Shown here piece after piece: positions 37,093-45,741 of a stretch of 64,000 bases of DNA. The stretch comes from Xenophilus aerolatus (lineage in GTDB: Bacteria > Pseudomonadota > Gammaproteobacteria > Burkholderiales > Burkholderiaceae_C), in NCBI GenBank assembly GCA_030418545.1, contig QAIB01000006.1:124001-188000 (forward strand), given 5' to 3'. The notes under the pieces were generated by a model. That model had not been told where the DNA came from. It did no database searches and worked only from the letters and a program-made list of their open reading frames with translations. Position 1 is the stretch's first letter; each line of letters starts with the position of its first letter. The position numbers and the translations under genes were made by a program.

Positions 37093-38976
37093 TTACTTGG
37101 CGTCGGCCGCGATGGCCGTGTCGGTGGCAGGCTTCCAGACCGTACCGATGGACACGGTCTTGAGCTTCTTCTTGCGGCCGTACCAGAAGTTCACCAGCCC
37201 GCGCGAGAAGAACACGGCCGAGAACATCGAGGTCACGATGCCGATGCAGTGCACCACCGCGAAGCCGCGGATCGGGCCGGAGCCGAAGGCCAGCAGCGCG
37301 ATGCCGGCGATCAGCGTGGTCACGTTCGAGTCGAGGATGGTGCCCCACGCACGGTCGTAGCCGGCGTGGATCGCAGCCTGAGGCGAGGCACCGTTGCGCA
37401 GTTCCTCGCGCACGCGCTCGTTGATCAGCACGTTCGAGTCGATGGCCACGCCGATCGCCAGTGCCATGGCCGCGATGCCCGGCAGCGTGAGCGTGGCCTG
37501 CAGCAGCGACAGGATCGCCACCAGCAGCAGCAGGTTGACGGCCAGCGCGATCGAGGAGAACACGCCGAACAGCGCGTAGTACACGCACATGAACAGCATG
37601 ATCGCCAGGAAGCCGTAGAGCACGCTCTTGAAGCCCTTGTCGATGTTGTCGGCCCCCAGGCTCGGGCCGATGGTGCGTTCCTGGATGATCTCCATCGGCG
37701 CAGCCAGCGAGCCGGCGCGCAGCAGCAGCGCCAGGTCGTTGGCCTCGGTGATGCCCATCGCGCCCGAGATCGAGAAGCGCGTGCCCAGTTCGCCACGGAT
37801 GGTGGCCACCGAGATCGCCTCGCCCTTGCCCTTCTCGAACAGGATGATGGCCATGCCCTTGTTCAGGTTCTCGCGGCTGACGTCGCGCATCACGCGGCCG
37901 CCCTTGGCGTCCATGGTCAGCGTGACGCCGGGCTCCTGCTTCTGCGAGTCGAAGCCGGCCTGCGCGTCGCTCAGGTTCTCGCCCGTCACCAGCACCTGCT
38001 TCTTGACGATCACCGGCTGGCCGGTGCGCGTCGGGAAGCGCTCGGACCCGAAGGGCACCGGGCCATTGCCCAGCGCCGCGGCGCGGCCCTCGGGGCTTTC
38101 ATCGACCAGGCGCATTTCGAGCGTGGCGGTACGGCCCAGGATGTCCTTGGCCTTGGCCGTGTCCTGCACGCCGGGCAACTGCACCACGATCCGGTCCAGG
38201 CCCTGCTGCTGGATCACCGGCTCGGCCACGCCCAGCTCGTTGATGCGGTTGTGCAGCGTCGTGATGTTCTGCTTGAGCGCCTGGTCCTGCAGGCGGCGCG
38301 CCGCCTCGGGCTTGATGCTGATGGCCAGCTTCCAGTCGTTGCCTTCCTGGCTCTCGACCGCCGTGAGGTCGGCGAACTGATCGGTGAGAATGTTCTTGGC
38401 CGCGTCCTTGGTGGCGGCGTCACGGAAGCGCGCCTCGAGCGACTGGCCGTTGCGCGTGACCGAGCTGCCGCGCAGGTTCTTGTCGCGGAAGGCGCTGCGC
38501 AGGTCGCTGGCGAAGGTCTCGGTGCGCTTGTCGAGGGCGCCCTTCATGTCGACCTGCAGCACGAAGTCCACGCCGCCGCGCAGGTCCAGGCCGAGGTACA
38601 TCGGGTAGGCGTGCAGCGCCGTGAGCCAGGCCGGCGAACGCGAGGCGAGGTTCAGCGCCACGGTGTAGCCCGGGTCGCTCGCATCGGGCACCAGCGCGCG
38701 CTGGAGCACGTCGCGTGCCTTGAGCTGCTCGTCGGGCGTCGCGAAGCGCGCACGCACCGAGCTGGCATCGAGCGTCAGCAGGTCGGGCGTGAGGTTGGCC
38801 GCCTTGAGGGCCTCCTCCACGCGCGCCTGCGTGGCCGCGTCGACCTTGACGGTCGACTTGGCCGCCGAGACCTGCACGGCCGGCGCCTCGCCGAAGAAAT
38901 TGGGCAGGGCGTAGATGAGCCCCAACAGCAGCACGATCACGATGATCGCGTACTTCCAGACCGGATAACGGTTCAT
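37093..38976 (-). CDS. secD: Protein translocase subunit SecD
   Basis: Partner of SecF; 627 residues, normal for proteobacterial SecD. The N-terminal membrane helix begins MNRYPVWKYAIIVIVLLLG. The large periplasmic region includes YLGLDLRGGVDFVLQVD, and the C-terminal RND core includes LRAGSLAAPMEIIQERTIGPSLG and AIGVAIDSNVLINERVREE, whose D and R residues take part in proton flow. I preferred ATG 38976 over an upstream in-frame TTG because MNRYPVWKY is the standard N-terminus. Middle gene of yajC-secD-secF. Confidence 0.97.
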   Translation of the reverse strand: MNRYPVWKYAIIVIVLLLGLIYALPNFFGEAPAVQVSAAKSTVKVDAATQARVEEALKAANLTPDLLTLDASSVRARFATPDEQLKARDVLQRALVPDASDPGYTVALNLASRSPAWLTALHAYPMYLGLDLRGGVDFVLQVDMKGALDKRTETFASDLRSAFRDKNLRGSSVTRNGQSLEARFRDAATKDAAKNILTDQFADLTAVESQEGNDWKLAISIKPEAARRLQDQALKQNITTLHNRINELGVAEPVIQQQGLDRIVVQLPGVQDTAKAKDILGRTATLEMRLVDESPEGRAAALGNGPVPFGSERFPTRTGQPVIVKKQVLVTGENLSDAQAGFDSQKQEPGVTLTMDAKGGRVMRDVSRENLNKGMAIILFEKGKGEAISVATIRGELGTRFSISGAMGITEANDLALLLRAGSLAAPMEIIQERTIGPSLGADNIDKGFKSVLYGFLAIMLFMCVYYALFGVFSSIALAVNLLLLVAILSLLQATLTLPGIAAMALAIGVAIDSNVLINERVREELRNGASPQAAIHAGYDRAWGTILDSNVTTLIAGIALLAFGSGPIRGFAVVHCIGIVTSMFSAVFFSRGLVNFWYGRKKKLKTVSIGTVWKPATDTAIAADAK

Positions 38977-39090
38977 GATCGCGCGTATTGCCTGCAAAAA
39001 CGCATGGGCCCGAACGGCGCGGAGGCCGGCCCCACTCGCGTGGCGGCGGCCTCCGGCATGGGCGCCCGTGCGGCGTCTTCCTTACTTGTC

Positions 39091-39423
39091 TTACTTGTAC
39101 GAGCCCTTGGGCAGCACCTGGACCACGGCGCTGCGCTGGACCTTGATCTCCACGCCGTTGGCGATTTCGAGCGTGAGGAACTGGTCGCCCAGCACGCTGA
39201 TGCGGCCCAGCAGGCCGCCGGCGGTGGCCACTTCGTCGCCCTTGGCCAGCGCGTCGAGCATGGCGCGCGCTTCCTTCTGGCGCTTCATCTGCGGGCGGAT
39301 CATCACGAAGTACAGCACCACGAACATCAGCAGCAGCGGCAGCATGCTGGCGAGCGAGGACATCATGTCGCCGCCACCGGAAGCGGCCGGGGCGGTCTGG
39401 GCGAAAGCAGTGGAAATGAACAA
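39091..39423 (-). CDS. yajC: SecYEG accessory protein YajC
   Basis: A 110-residue single-helix inner-membrane protein of the SecDF-YajC complex. It shows the family pattern: short N-terminus LFISTAFAQ, a transmembrane helix SMLPLLLMFVVLYFVMIRPQ, then KRQKEARAMLDALAKGDEVATAGGLLG and a small beta domain. The start is a TTG at 39423: GGAG lies six bases upstream and YajC proteins begin M-FIS-x-A-x-AQ. The more upstream TTG at 39435 overlaps that ribosome site. First gene of the sec operon. Confidence 0.93.
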   Translation of the reverse strand: MFISTAFAQTAPAASGGGDMMSSLASMLPLLLMFVVLYFVMIRPQMKRQKEARAMLDALAKGDEVATAGGLLGRISVLGDQFLTLEIANGVEIKVQRSAVVQVLPKGSYK

Positions 39424-39615
39424 GGGCGTCTCCAACGGAGGTCAGGGATGGGAGCGCAGGCGCGGCCGGCGGCTCCGAGGCCGCAGGGCGCGGCCGGCAC
39501 GCGCCACCCGGCGGGCAGCGCACAACCGGGGGATTGTATGCGCCGGGCCTGGGGCCGCCGGGGCCTATCCCACCAGGCGCTCCGGGCATTGGCGCCCCTT
39601 GCCCTGCAAGCGGCC

Positions 39616-39665
39616 GCTATGTTTTTGATAGCTGGTAGCGCAGGCAGAGCGGGCGCCAACGCCCG
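39616..39665 (+). repeat. GCTAT palindrome element between yajC and the oxidoreductase gene
   Basis: GCTATGTTTTTGATAGC (39616-39632) is followed by the hairpin CGGGCG-CCAA-CGCCCG (39650-39665). It lies 16 bases beyond the stop of the minus-strand oxidoreductase gene (39682) and may help end its transcript, although the element's usual orientation is opposite here. Confidence 0.6.
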
Positions 39666-39681
39666 ATTCGGCTTGTAAGCC

Positions 39682-42600
39682 TCAGGCGACCGCGCGCTGC
39701 GCACCCTGCGGCGCACGCCAGCGCGCCAGCAGGTCGGTCCAGCGGATGCGGGCGGCCGCCAGGTTGCGCTCCTTGACGTGGCCGTAGCCGCGGATCTGCT
39801 CCGGCAGCGCCGCGATCTCCACCGCCAGCGCGTGCTTGTCGGCCGTCAGGCCGCGCAGCAGCTCCTCGACGGTGGCGCGGTACTCGCCGATCAGGGCACG
39901 TTCCGTCTTGCGCTCCTCGGTGCGGCCGAAGGGGTCGAGCGCGGTGCCGCGCAGGCCCTTGAGCTTCGCCAGCAGCTTGAAGCCGGTGAGCATCGACGGC
40001 CCGTACTTCTTCTTGATCAGCTCGCCCTTGGCATTCTTCCTGGCCGTTGCCGGCGGCGCCAGGTGGTAATTCAGCGTGAAGTCGCCCTCGAACATGCCGT
40101 TGACCCTGGCCAGGAAGGCGGTGTCGCTGTGCAGGCGCGCGACCTCGTACTCGTCCTTGTAGGCCATCAGCTTGAAGAGGTAGCGCGCCACCGTCTCGGC
40201 CAGCGTGGTCTTGCCCGTCGGCGCCTCGGCCTGCTGCACCTTCTGCACGAAGGCGCGGTACTGCTCGGCGTAGGCGGCGTTCTGGTAGGCGGTGAGGAAT
40301 TCCACGCGGCGCGCCACCAGCGATTCGACGGTCTCGCGCTTCTTGAACTCGATCACCTGCCCGGGGTTCAGGCGCCTGGCCATCTCGCCCGGTCGGTGCG
40401 CGGCCTGGCGGCCCCATTCGAAGGCCGCCTTGTTGGCATCGATCGCCACGCCGTTGAGCTCGATGGCGCGCATGAGCGACTCGTGGCCCAGGGGGATCCA
40501 TCCCTTCTGCCAGGCGTAGCCCAGGATCATCGGGTTCACGAAGATCGTGTCGCCCATGAGCTGCGTCGCGGCCGCGTCGGCGTCGAAGGCCCCGAGGCCC
40601 GCTTCGCCGACGGCCTTGGCGATCTGCACCGCGCAGGCGTCCTGCGGGTTCTGCCAGTTGGCGTTCTTCACGAAGCTGGCCGTGGGCGCGCTGTGGCTGT
40701 TCAGCGCCACGTGCGTGCGGCCCTCGCGCATGCGCGCCAGCGTTTCGTAGTTGACGGTGACGATCGGGTCGCAGGCCAGGATCAGATCGGCCGCGGCCGT
40801 GCCCACGCGGGTGGTGCGGATGTCGTTCTGCGAATCGCCGATGAGCACGTGGCTCCAGGTCGCGCCGCCCTTTTGCGCCAGGCCCGCCGCGTCCTGGGTG
40901 ACGATGCCCTTGCCCTCGATGTGCGCCGCCACGCCCAGCAGCTGGCCGATGGTGATGACGCCCGTGCCGCCGACGCCGGCCACCACGATGCCCCACACCT
41001 GCCCGCCGTGCAGCGAGGGCAGCGCCGGCTCGGGCAACGCGCCCATCTCTGCGGGCGTCGCGGCCTTCTCGGCCTTGGCCTTCTTCTTGAGCTGCCCGCC
41101 CTCGACGGTGATGAAGCTCGGGCAGAAGCCCTTCACGCAGCTCACGTCCTTGTTGCAGGTGCTCTGGTTGATGGTGCGCTTGCGGCCGAACTCGGTCTCC
41201 AGCGGCTCCACGCTCATGCAGTTGCTCTTCACGCTGCAGTCGCCGCAGCCTTCGCACACCAGGTCGTTGATGACCACGCGCACGGCCGGGTCCACGGCCT
41301 TGCCGCGCTTGCGGCGGCGGCGCTTCTCGGTGGCGCAGGTCTGGTCGTAGATGATGGCCGTGGTGCCGGCGATCTCGCGGAATTCGCGCTGGATCTCGTC
41401 GAGCTGGTCGCGGTGGCGCACCTGCACCTTCTCGCCGCCATAGCTGCCCGGAATCTGCACGCCCTCGTACTTCTGCGGCTCGTCGGTGACGATCACCACC
41501 TTCTTCGCGCCCTCGGCATGCAGGCTCTCGGCGATCTGCAGCACCGAGTGGCCCTCGGGCCGCTCGCCCACCTGCTGGCCGCCGGTCATGGCGACGGCGT
41601 CGTTGTAGAGCACCTTGTAGGTGATGTTCACGCCCGCCGCGATGCTCTGGCGGATGGCCAGCAGGCCGCTGTGGAAGTAGGTGCCGTCGCCGAGGTTGGC
41701 GAAGATGTGCTGCTCGTTCGAGAACGGCGCCTGGCCGACCCACGGCACGCCTTCGCCGCCCATCTGCGTGAAGCCGTAGGTGGCGCGGTCCATCCAGTTG
41801 GCCATGTAGTGGCAGCCGATGCCGGCCATGGCGCGCGAGCCCTCGGGCACCACGGTGCTGGTGTTGTGCGGGCAGCCCGAGCAGAACCATGGCACCCGGT
41901 CGGCGCCCTGCACGCCGTCGGCCTGCAGCACCTGCATCGAGCGCTCCTTGGCCTCCAGGATGGCCATCTGCGCCTCGACGCGCGCCACCATGTCGGCGCC
42001 GCCCGATTCGAGCACGCCGGTCTTCTTCAGCCGCTGCACCAGGGCCTTGGCGATCAGCGCCGGGTTCAGGTCGGCATTGGCGCGCAGCAGCGTGTTGGCC
42101 GTCGGGTTGGGCATGGACCATTCGCCGCCCGAGTGGTCGTTGCCCAGCTCGTTGAACTTGCCCAGCACGTTCGGGCGCACGTCGGGACGCCAGTTGTAGA
42201 GCTCTTCCTTGAGCTGGTATTCGATGACCTGGCGCTTCTCCTCGACGACCAGGATTTCCGTGAGGCCGGTGGCGAAGTCGCGCGTGAGCTGCGCCTCCAG
42301 CGGCCACACCACGTTGACCTTGTGCAGCCGGATGCCCAACTGGCGGCAGGCCGCGTCGTCCAGGCCCAGGTCGATCAGTGCCTGGCGCGTGTCGTTGAAG
42401 GCCTTGCCGCTGGCCATGATGCCGTAGCGGTCGTTGGGTCCTTCGATGACGTTGTGGTTGAGCCGGTTGGCGCGGATGTACGCGAGCGCGGCGTACCACT
42501 TGTAGTGCATGAGGCGCGCCTCCTGCTCCAGCGGCGCGTCGGGCCAGCGGATGTGCAGGCCGCCGGGCGGCATCTCGAAATCGGTGGGGATGACGATGTC

Positions 42601-43293
42601 GACGCGCTCGGGGTCGATCATGGCCGTGGCGCTGGATTCGACGATCTCCTGGATCGTCTTCATGCCCGACCACACGCCCGAGAAGCGGCTCATCGCGAAG
42701 GCGTGGATGCCCAGGTCCAGGATCTCCTGCACGTTGGTCGGGAAGAACACCGGCGTGCCGCAGGCCTTGAAGATGTGGTCGCTCTGGTGCGCCGCCGTGC
42801 TGCTCTTGGAGATGTGGTCGTCCCCCGCCACCGCGATCACGCCGCCCCAGGGCGTGGTGCCGGCCATGTTCGCGTGCTTGAAGACGTCGGAGCAGCGGTC
42901 CACGCCCGGCCCCTTGCCGTACCAGATGCCGAAGACGCCGTCGAACTTCTGCGTCTCCTTCGGCGAGAAGCCCAGCATCTGCGTGCCCCAGAGCGCCGTG
43001 GCCGCGAGCTCCTCGTTCACGCCGGGCTGGAACACGATGTTCTGCGCCTTGAGGTACTTGCTCGCCTTCCACAGCGCCTGGTCGTAGCCGCCGAGCGGCG
43101 AGCCGCGGTAGCCGCTGACGAAGCCCGCGGTGTTCTTGCCCTGCTGCGCATCGCGCAGGCGCTGCAGCATGGGCAGCTTGACCAGCGCCTGCACGCCGCT
43201 CATGAAGGCGCGGCCGTAGTCGAGGGAGTACTTGTCGTCGAGCGTGACCGTCTCGAGGGCCTTGCGGATGTGCTCGGGCAGGGGGGCGTTCAT
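39682..43293 (-). CDS. Indolepyruvate:ferredoxin oxidoreductase, fused alpha/gamma type
   Basis: The product has 1203 residues and oxidises aryl or branched 2-oxo acids to acyl-CoA with ferredoxin, using thiamine diphosphate. The pyrimidine-binding region is at the N-terminus (FVSGYRGSPLGGYDQAL, PGVNEELAATALWGTQ). The TPP-binding half carries CSGCPHNTSTVVPEGS and NLGDGTYFHSGLLAIR. The Fe-S segment is CEGCGDCSVKSNC followed by STCNKDVSC, and the C-terminal gamma domain has GVGGTGVITIGQLLG and AGLAQKGGATWSHV. A single-chain form of this size is usual in betaproteobacteria. ATG 43293 begins MNAPLPEHIRKALE. It is read divergently from an Lrp-type gene at 43568, its probable regulator, consistent with a role in aromatic or branched amino acid breakdown. 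Confidence 0.92.
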   Translation of the reverse strand: MNAPLPEHIRKALETVTLDDKYSLDYGRAFMSGVQALVKLPMLQRLRDAQQGKNTAGFVSGYRGSPLGGYDQALWKASKYLKAQNIVFQPGVNEELAATALWGTQMLGFSPKETQKFDGVFGIWYGKGPGVDRCSDVFKHANMAGTTPWGGVIAVAGDDHISKSSTAAHQSDHIFKACGTPVFFPTNVQEILDLGIHAFAMSRFSGVWSGMKTIQEIVESSATAMIDPERVDIVIPTDFEMPPGGLHIRWPDAPLEQEARLMHYKWYAALAYIRANRLNHNVIEGPNDRYGIMASGKAFNDTRQALIDLGLDDAACRQLGIRLHKVNVVWPLEAQLTRDFATGLTEILVVEEKRQVIEYQLKEELYNWRPDVRPNVLGKFNELGNDHSGGEWSMPNPTANTLLRANADLNPALIAKALVQRLKKTGVLESGGADMVARVEAQMAILEAKERSMQVLQADGVQGADRVPWFCSGCPHNTSTVVPEGSRAMAGIGCHYMANWMDRATYGFTQMGGEGVPWVGQAPFSNEQHIFANLGDGTYFHSGLLAIRQSIAAGVNITYKVLYNDAVAMTGGQQVGERPEGHSVLQIAESLHAEGAKKVVIVTDEPQKYEGVQIPGSYGGEKVQVRHRDQLDEIQREFREIAGTTAIIYDQTCATEKRRRRKRGKAVDPAVRVVINDLVCEGCGDCSVKSNCMSVEPLETEFGRKRTINQSTCNKDVSCVKGFCPSFITVEGGQLKKKAKAEKAATPAEMGALPEPALPSLHGGQVWGIVVAGVGGTGVITIGQLLGVAAHIEGKGIVTQDAAGLAQKGGATWSHVLIGDSQNDIRTTRVGTAAADLILACDPIVTVNYETLARMREGRTHVALNSHSAPTASFVKNANWQNPQDACAVQIAKAVGEAGLGAFDADAAATQLMGDTIFVNPMILGYAWQKGWIPLGHESLMRAIELNGVAIDANKAAFEWGRQAAHRPGEMARRLNPGQVIEFKKRETVESLVARRVEFLTAYQNAAYAEQYRAFVQKVQQAEAPTGKTTLAETVARYLFKLMAYKDEYEVARLHSDTAFLARVNGMFEGDFTLNYHLAPPATARKNAKGELIKKKYGPSMLTGFKLLAKLKGLRGTALDPFGRTEERKTERALIGEYRATVEELLRGLTADKHALAVEIAALPEQIRGYGHVKERNLAAARIRWTDLLARWRAPQGAQRAVA

Positions 43294-43296
43294 GCC

Positions 43297-43347
43297 ATGC
43301 CTCCCGACGAGCCGCCTCTGGGGAGGCATGCGCCCCTTCGGGGGGCG
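43297..43347. repeat. Double-hairpin GC repeat upstream of the oxidoreductase gene
   Basis: ATGCCTCCC (43297-43305) pairs with GGGAGGCAT (43321-43329), and CGCCCC-TTC-GGGGGGCG (43331-43347) forms a second hairpin. It lies in the 274-base gap between the oxidoreductase and the Lrp gene. The rest of the gap (43348-43567) is less GC-rich near 43500-43560 and must hold the divergent promoters; I see no clear -35/-10 pair. Confidence 0.5.
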
Positions 43348-43567
43348 GCGATTGCACGCAGTGAAGAGCGTGGGGACGTCATGTTTGTCTCCGTGTGGCT
43401 ATGCCTCGTGGGCGTGGCGTGGTCGGTGGGCTCAGGCGGTCGGGTGAACACACTTGCCCCGCAGCCATGATGCTCGCAAAGTGTATGCCCGGCGCGCCGA
43501 CAGGTGTTTGCTTTCTATGCCTCAAACTCGGCCCCTCGAGAAAGCTTCTTTCGCAAGGGTGCAAGAT

Positions 43568-44044
43568 ATGGAAAGAATCGACAAGTACGACCTGGCGATC
43601 CTGCAAGAACTTCAGGCCGACGCACGGCTGACCAATGCCGAGCTCGCGCAGCGCGTGGGCCTGTCGGCCGCGCCCTGCTGGCGCCGCGTGCGGGCGCTGG
43701 AGGCTTCGGGTTTCATCAAGGGCTACCACGCAGAGATCGACCGCCACAAGATCGGGCTGGGCGTGCTGGCCTTCGTGCGTGTGGACACCGAACGCGTCAC
43801 CGGCGACGCCACGCGCAAGCTCGAGGAGGCCATCCGCAAGATGCCCGAGGTCGTGAGCTGCCACTACATCAGCGGCACCGGCACCTTCGAGCTGCAGGTG
43901 GTGGCGCGGGACCTGGACGGCTTCTCGCGCTTCGCGCGCGAGCACCTGATGAACCTGCCCAACGTGAAGGACCTGCACACGAGTTTTTCGCTCGGCGAGG
44001 TCAAGGCCAGCCGGGCGCTGCCGCTGGCGCATCTGAAGGGTTGA
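43568..44044 (+). CDS. Lrp/AsnC-family regulator
   Basis: A 158-residue feast/famine regulator. The N-terminal helix-turn-helix reads ERIDKYDLAILQELQADARLTN then VGLSAAPCWRRVRALEASGFI (residues 2-51). The RAM effector domain follows with GVLAFVRVDTERV, VVSCHYISGTGTFELQVVARDL and LHTSFSLGEVK. Such proteins bind amino acids and form octamers or larger. It starts 275 bases from the divergent oxidoreductase gene and probably controls that gene in response to an aromatic or branched-chain amino acid. I chose ATG 43568 because the family begins with a short tail before the first helix. Confidence 0.93.
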   Translation: MERIDKYDLAILQELQADARLTNAELAQRVGLSAAPCWRRVRALEASGFIKGYHAEIDRHKIGLGVLAFVRVDTERVTGDATRKLEEAIRKMPEVVSCHYISGTGTFELQVVARDLDGFSRFAREHLMNLPNVKDLHTSFSLGEVKASRALPLAHLKG

Positions 44045-44069
44045 AGGCCCGCAGCGAGGCCTCCGATGG

Positions 44070-44378
44070 CTAGGCCACTTTCTTCAGTGAACTTAGCGCG
44101 ATTTCGCCACCCTGGCTGCTGAACGTCGGTCCGTCGGATCCTGCAGATTGCGCGACACCGTCGATCCGATGTTCACCCGTGTCGTATTGCGTCACCGCGC
44201 CGTCACACTCGACGACCAGGCGTCGTTCGGCCGCGAAGTACGCATAACGCATCCCGTTCTGGCTGCCCGAACTCGCGGGAGAGCTCAGCCCTTCCGGCCA
44301 CCAGCCCTGCGTGGCGGTCTGCATGGGTTCCATCGGCTGCATCGGCGCCATCGGTTTCAGTGGCTTCATGGGCTCCAT
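44070..44378 (-). CDS. Small paralogue of the adjacent SHOCT protein (domain-only copy)
   Basis: A 102-residue protein. It starts with a Met/Pro repeat (MEPMKPLKPMAPMQPMEPM) and then carries one beta-rich domain, SGSQNGMRYAYFAAERRLVV ... HRIDGVAQSAGS ... ISLSSLKKV-like end. The same domain occupies the middle of the neighbouring gene at 44394 with about half its residues identical, so the two arose by tandem duplication. This copy lacks the N-terminal helical region and the SHOCT tail. GAGG lies nine bases upstream of ATG 44378. The genes are 15 bases apart and co-transcribed. I do not recognise a function. Confidence 0.72.
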   Translation of the reverse strand: MEPMKPLKPMAPMQPMEPMQTATQGWWPEGLSSPASSGSQNGMRYAYFAAERRLVVECDGAVTQYDTGEHRIDGVAQSAGSDGPTFSSQGGEIALSSLKKVA

Positions 44379-44393
44379 GGGTTTTTTCCTCGG

Positions 44394-45221
44394 TCAAAGA
44401 CGATCCAGCAGCTGTGCCTTCTTGCTCGTGAACTCCTGGTCGGTCAGGACGCCCCGCGCGTGCAGCTCGGCAAGCTTCGAAAGCAAATCCAGGGTCTGGG
44501 CCTGCGATGTCGGCACCGCGCTGCCTCCAGCCTCGGCCTCGCCGACGCTCGACGCGTCCGGGCCGGACCTGGCGCTCGTGGGCCCATCGTGCCCGTCCGC
44601 GCCGACCTCCCGCAACGAAACGAGATCGACGGGCCCGTGCTGGCTGGTGAAAGTGATGCTTCCACTCCCGCTCTGCTGTTGCGCCACGCCATGGATGTCG
44701 TGGTCGGCGGTGTCGAAGACCCGGCGGCGGCCGTGCCCTTCCAACACCAGTCGGCGGTGCGCCGGGAACCAGGCGTAGCGCATCCCGTTCTGCGACCCGC
44801 TGGCCGCCGGAAGGCCGAACTGCTCCTGCGCCGACGCAGGCGGGTCCGCCATGTCGAGAGGGCGCTGCGCCAGCGGCGGCAAGTTCGCGCCGCCCCAGGG
44901 CGCCAGCGCTTCGCAAAGTGCCGCCACGCGCCCGGCGAGGCCGCGGTTGAACATGTCGCCCACCATCACCATCCCGTTGCGCATCCACTGCCCTGAACCG
45001 CCAAGCTCGGGGTGGCTGAACTGCGCCATGTCACCGCCGCCGACCGAGATCGCCCGATACAGCTCGTTCAGCGCCTCGATCGAAAAGCCATGCTGTGCGG
45101 CGAGAAGGGCCCGCTCCTGATGGCGATCCCCAGGTTCTTCGCTCGCGGCGTTCCGCGCCGCACCGGCGCGCCGTGTCACGTCGTCTTCGGCAGCGTTGCG
45201 GGTGCTGGGAGGCTTGGTCAT
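44394..45221 (-). CDS. SHOCT-domain protein of unknown function
   Basis: The product has 275 residues and no signal peptide. It has three parts: an N-terminal variable region with a helical block (FSIEALNELYRAISVGGGDM), a beta-rich central domain around SGSQNGMRYAWFPAHRRLVL and HDIHGVAQQQ (shared with the gene at 44070), and a C-terminal SHOCT motif, LLSKLAELHARGVLTDQEF, of the type that mediates oligomerisation or membrane targeting. A GTG nine bases upstream (45230) has a better ribosome site (GAGG) and may be the true start. The promoter shares the gap with the divergent DUF3072 gene. Function unknown. Confidence 0.72.
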   Translation of the reverse strand: MTKPPSTRNAAEDDVTRRAGAARNAASEEPGDRHQERALLAAQHGFSIEALNELYRAISVGGGDMAQFSHPELGGSGQWMRNGMVMVGDMFNRGLAGRVAALCEALAPWGGANLPPLAQRPLDMADPPASAQEQFGLPAASGSQNGMRYAWFPAHRRLVLEGHGRRRVFDTADHDIHGVAQQQSGSGSITFTSQHGPVDLVSLREVGADGHDGPTSARSGPDASSVGEAEAGGSAVPTSQAQTLDLLSKLAELHARGVLTDQEFTSKKAQLLDRL

Positions 45222-45356
45222 GAGGCTCACTGTCGCCTCGCCTCTCGCCGGTGCCATCGGCAGCGCAAGCCGTCGGCAGGTAGGCCTCGGCCTATAGCGG
45301 CAGGCGTGCGCGCCGGCTCATGCAGCGAATCGGCATGTCGTCCGACGCCGCGAAAA

Positions 45357-45372
45357 CTGTACGTTCATACAG
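45357..45372 (+). promoter_or_regulatory. LexA-like SOS box upstream of the DUF3072 gene
   Basis: CTGTACGTTCATACAG matches the CTGT-N8-ACAG pattern bound by LexA in gamma- and betaproteobacteria, with AAAA before and an AT-leaning core. It ends 26 bases before the proposed start at 45399, where it could cover the promoter. It may also act on the divergent SHOCT genes. No second copy was noticed in the window. Confidence 0.5.
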
Positions 45373-45398
45373 TGATTGTCTTCAACAGGAGATCCGCC

Positions 45399-45629
45399 CT
45401 GACCGACAAAGCCACCCAGACGCATGCCAGCGAAAGCAACATGGAAAAAGACCCCAGCACGTGGGTCACGGGCGACGAGCCCATGACCGGTGCCCAGCAC
45501 TCCTATCTGAAGACGCTCTCGGAGGAGGCCAAGGAAGCATTCGACGACACGCTCACCAAGGCGCAGGCCTCGGAGCGAATCGAGGAGCTCCAGACCGTGA
45601 CCGGCCGAGGCGAACCCCGGAAGGGCTGA
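45399..45629 (+). CDS. DUF3072 small protein with probable CTG start
   Basis: A 76-residue acidic protein of the DUF3072 type. The conserved core is DPSTWVTGDEPMTGAQHSYL, then LKTLSEEAKEAFDDTLTKAQASERI, ending in GRGEPRKG. The family function is unknown. The only good ribosome site, AGGAG (45387-45391), sits seven bases before a CTG codon. Starting there gives (M)TDKATQTHASESN, the short tail I recall in relatives; the ATG at 45441 would drop that tail and lacks a ribosome site. A LexA-like box lies just upstream, suggesting induction by DNA damage. The gene is alone; the MFS gene follows 112 bases later. Confidence 0.7.
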   Translation: MTDKATQTHASESNMEKDPSTWVTGDEPMTGAQHSYLKTLSEEAKEAFDDTLTKAQASERIEELQTVTGRGEPRKG

Positions 45630-45741
45630 TGCCGAAGCGCGGCGCACGGCTCGAGGGCCCCGCGCACTTGCTCGCTCGCACGGTCCGCGACGCCGGGCGC
45701 CGCACGCCACGCCCGCTTGCACGCCACAATCAGCGGGCCCC

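Noticed and set aside
39778-43470. A 1230-codon plus-strand frame opposite the indolepyruvate oxidoreductase
   Set aside because: Its translation is rich in Gly, Arg, Ala, Val and His with no domain, while the minus strand encodes a complete known enzyme.
45441-45629. ATG 45441 as the start of the DUF3072 gene
   Set aside because: It has no ribosome site and removes the short N-terminal tail; the CTG at 45399 has AGGAG at proper spacing.
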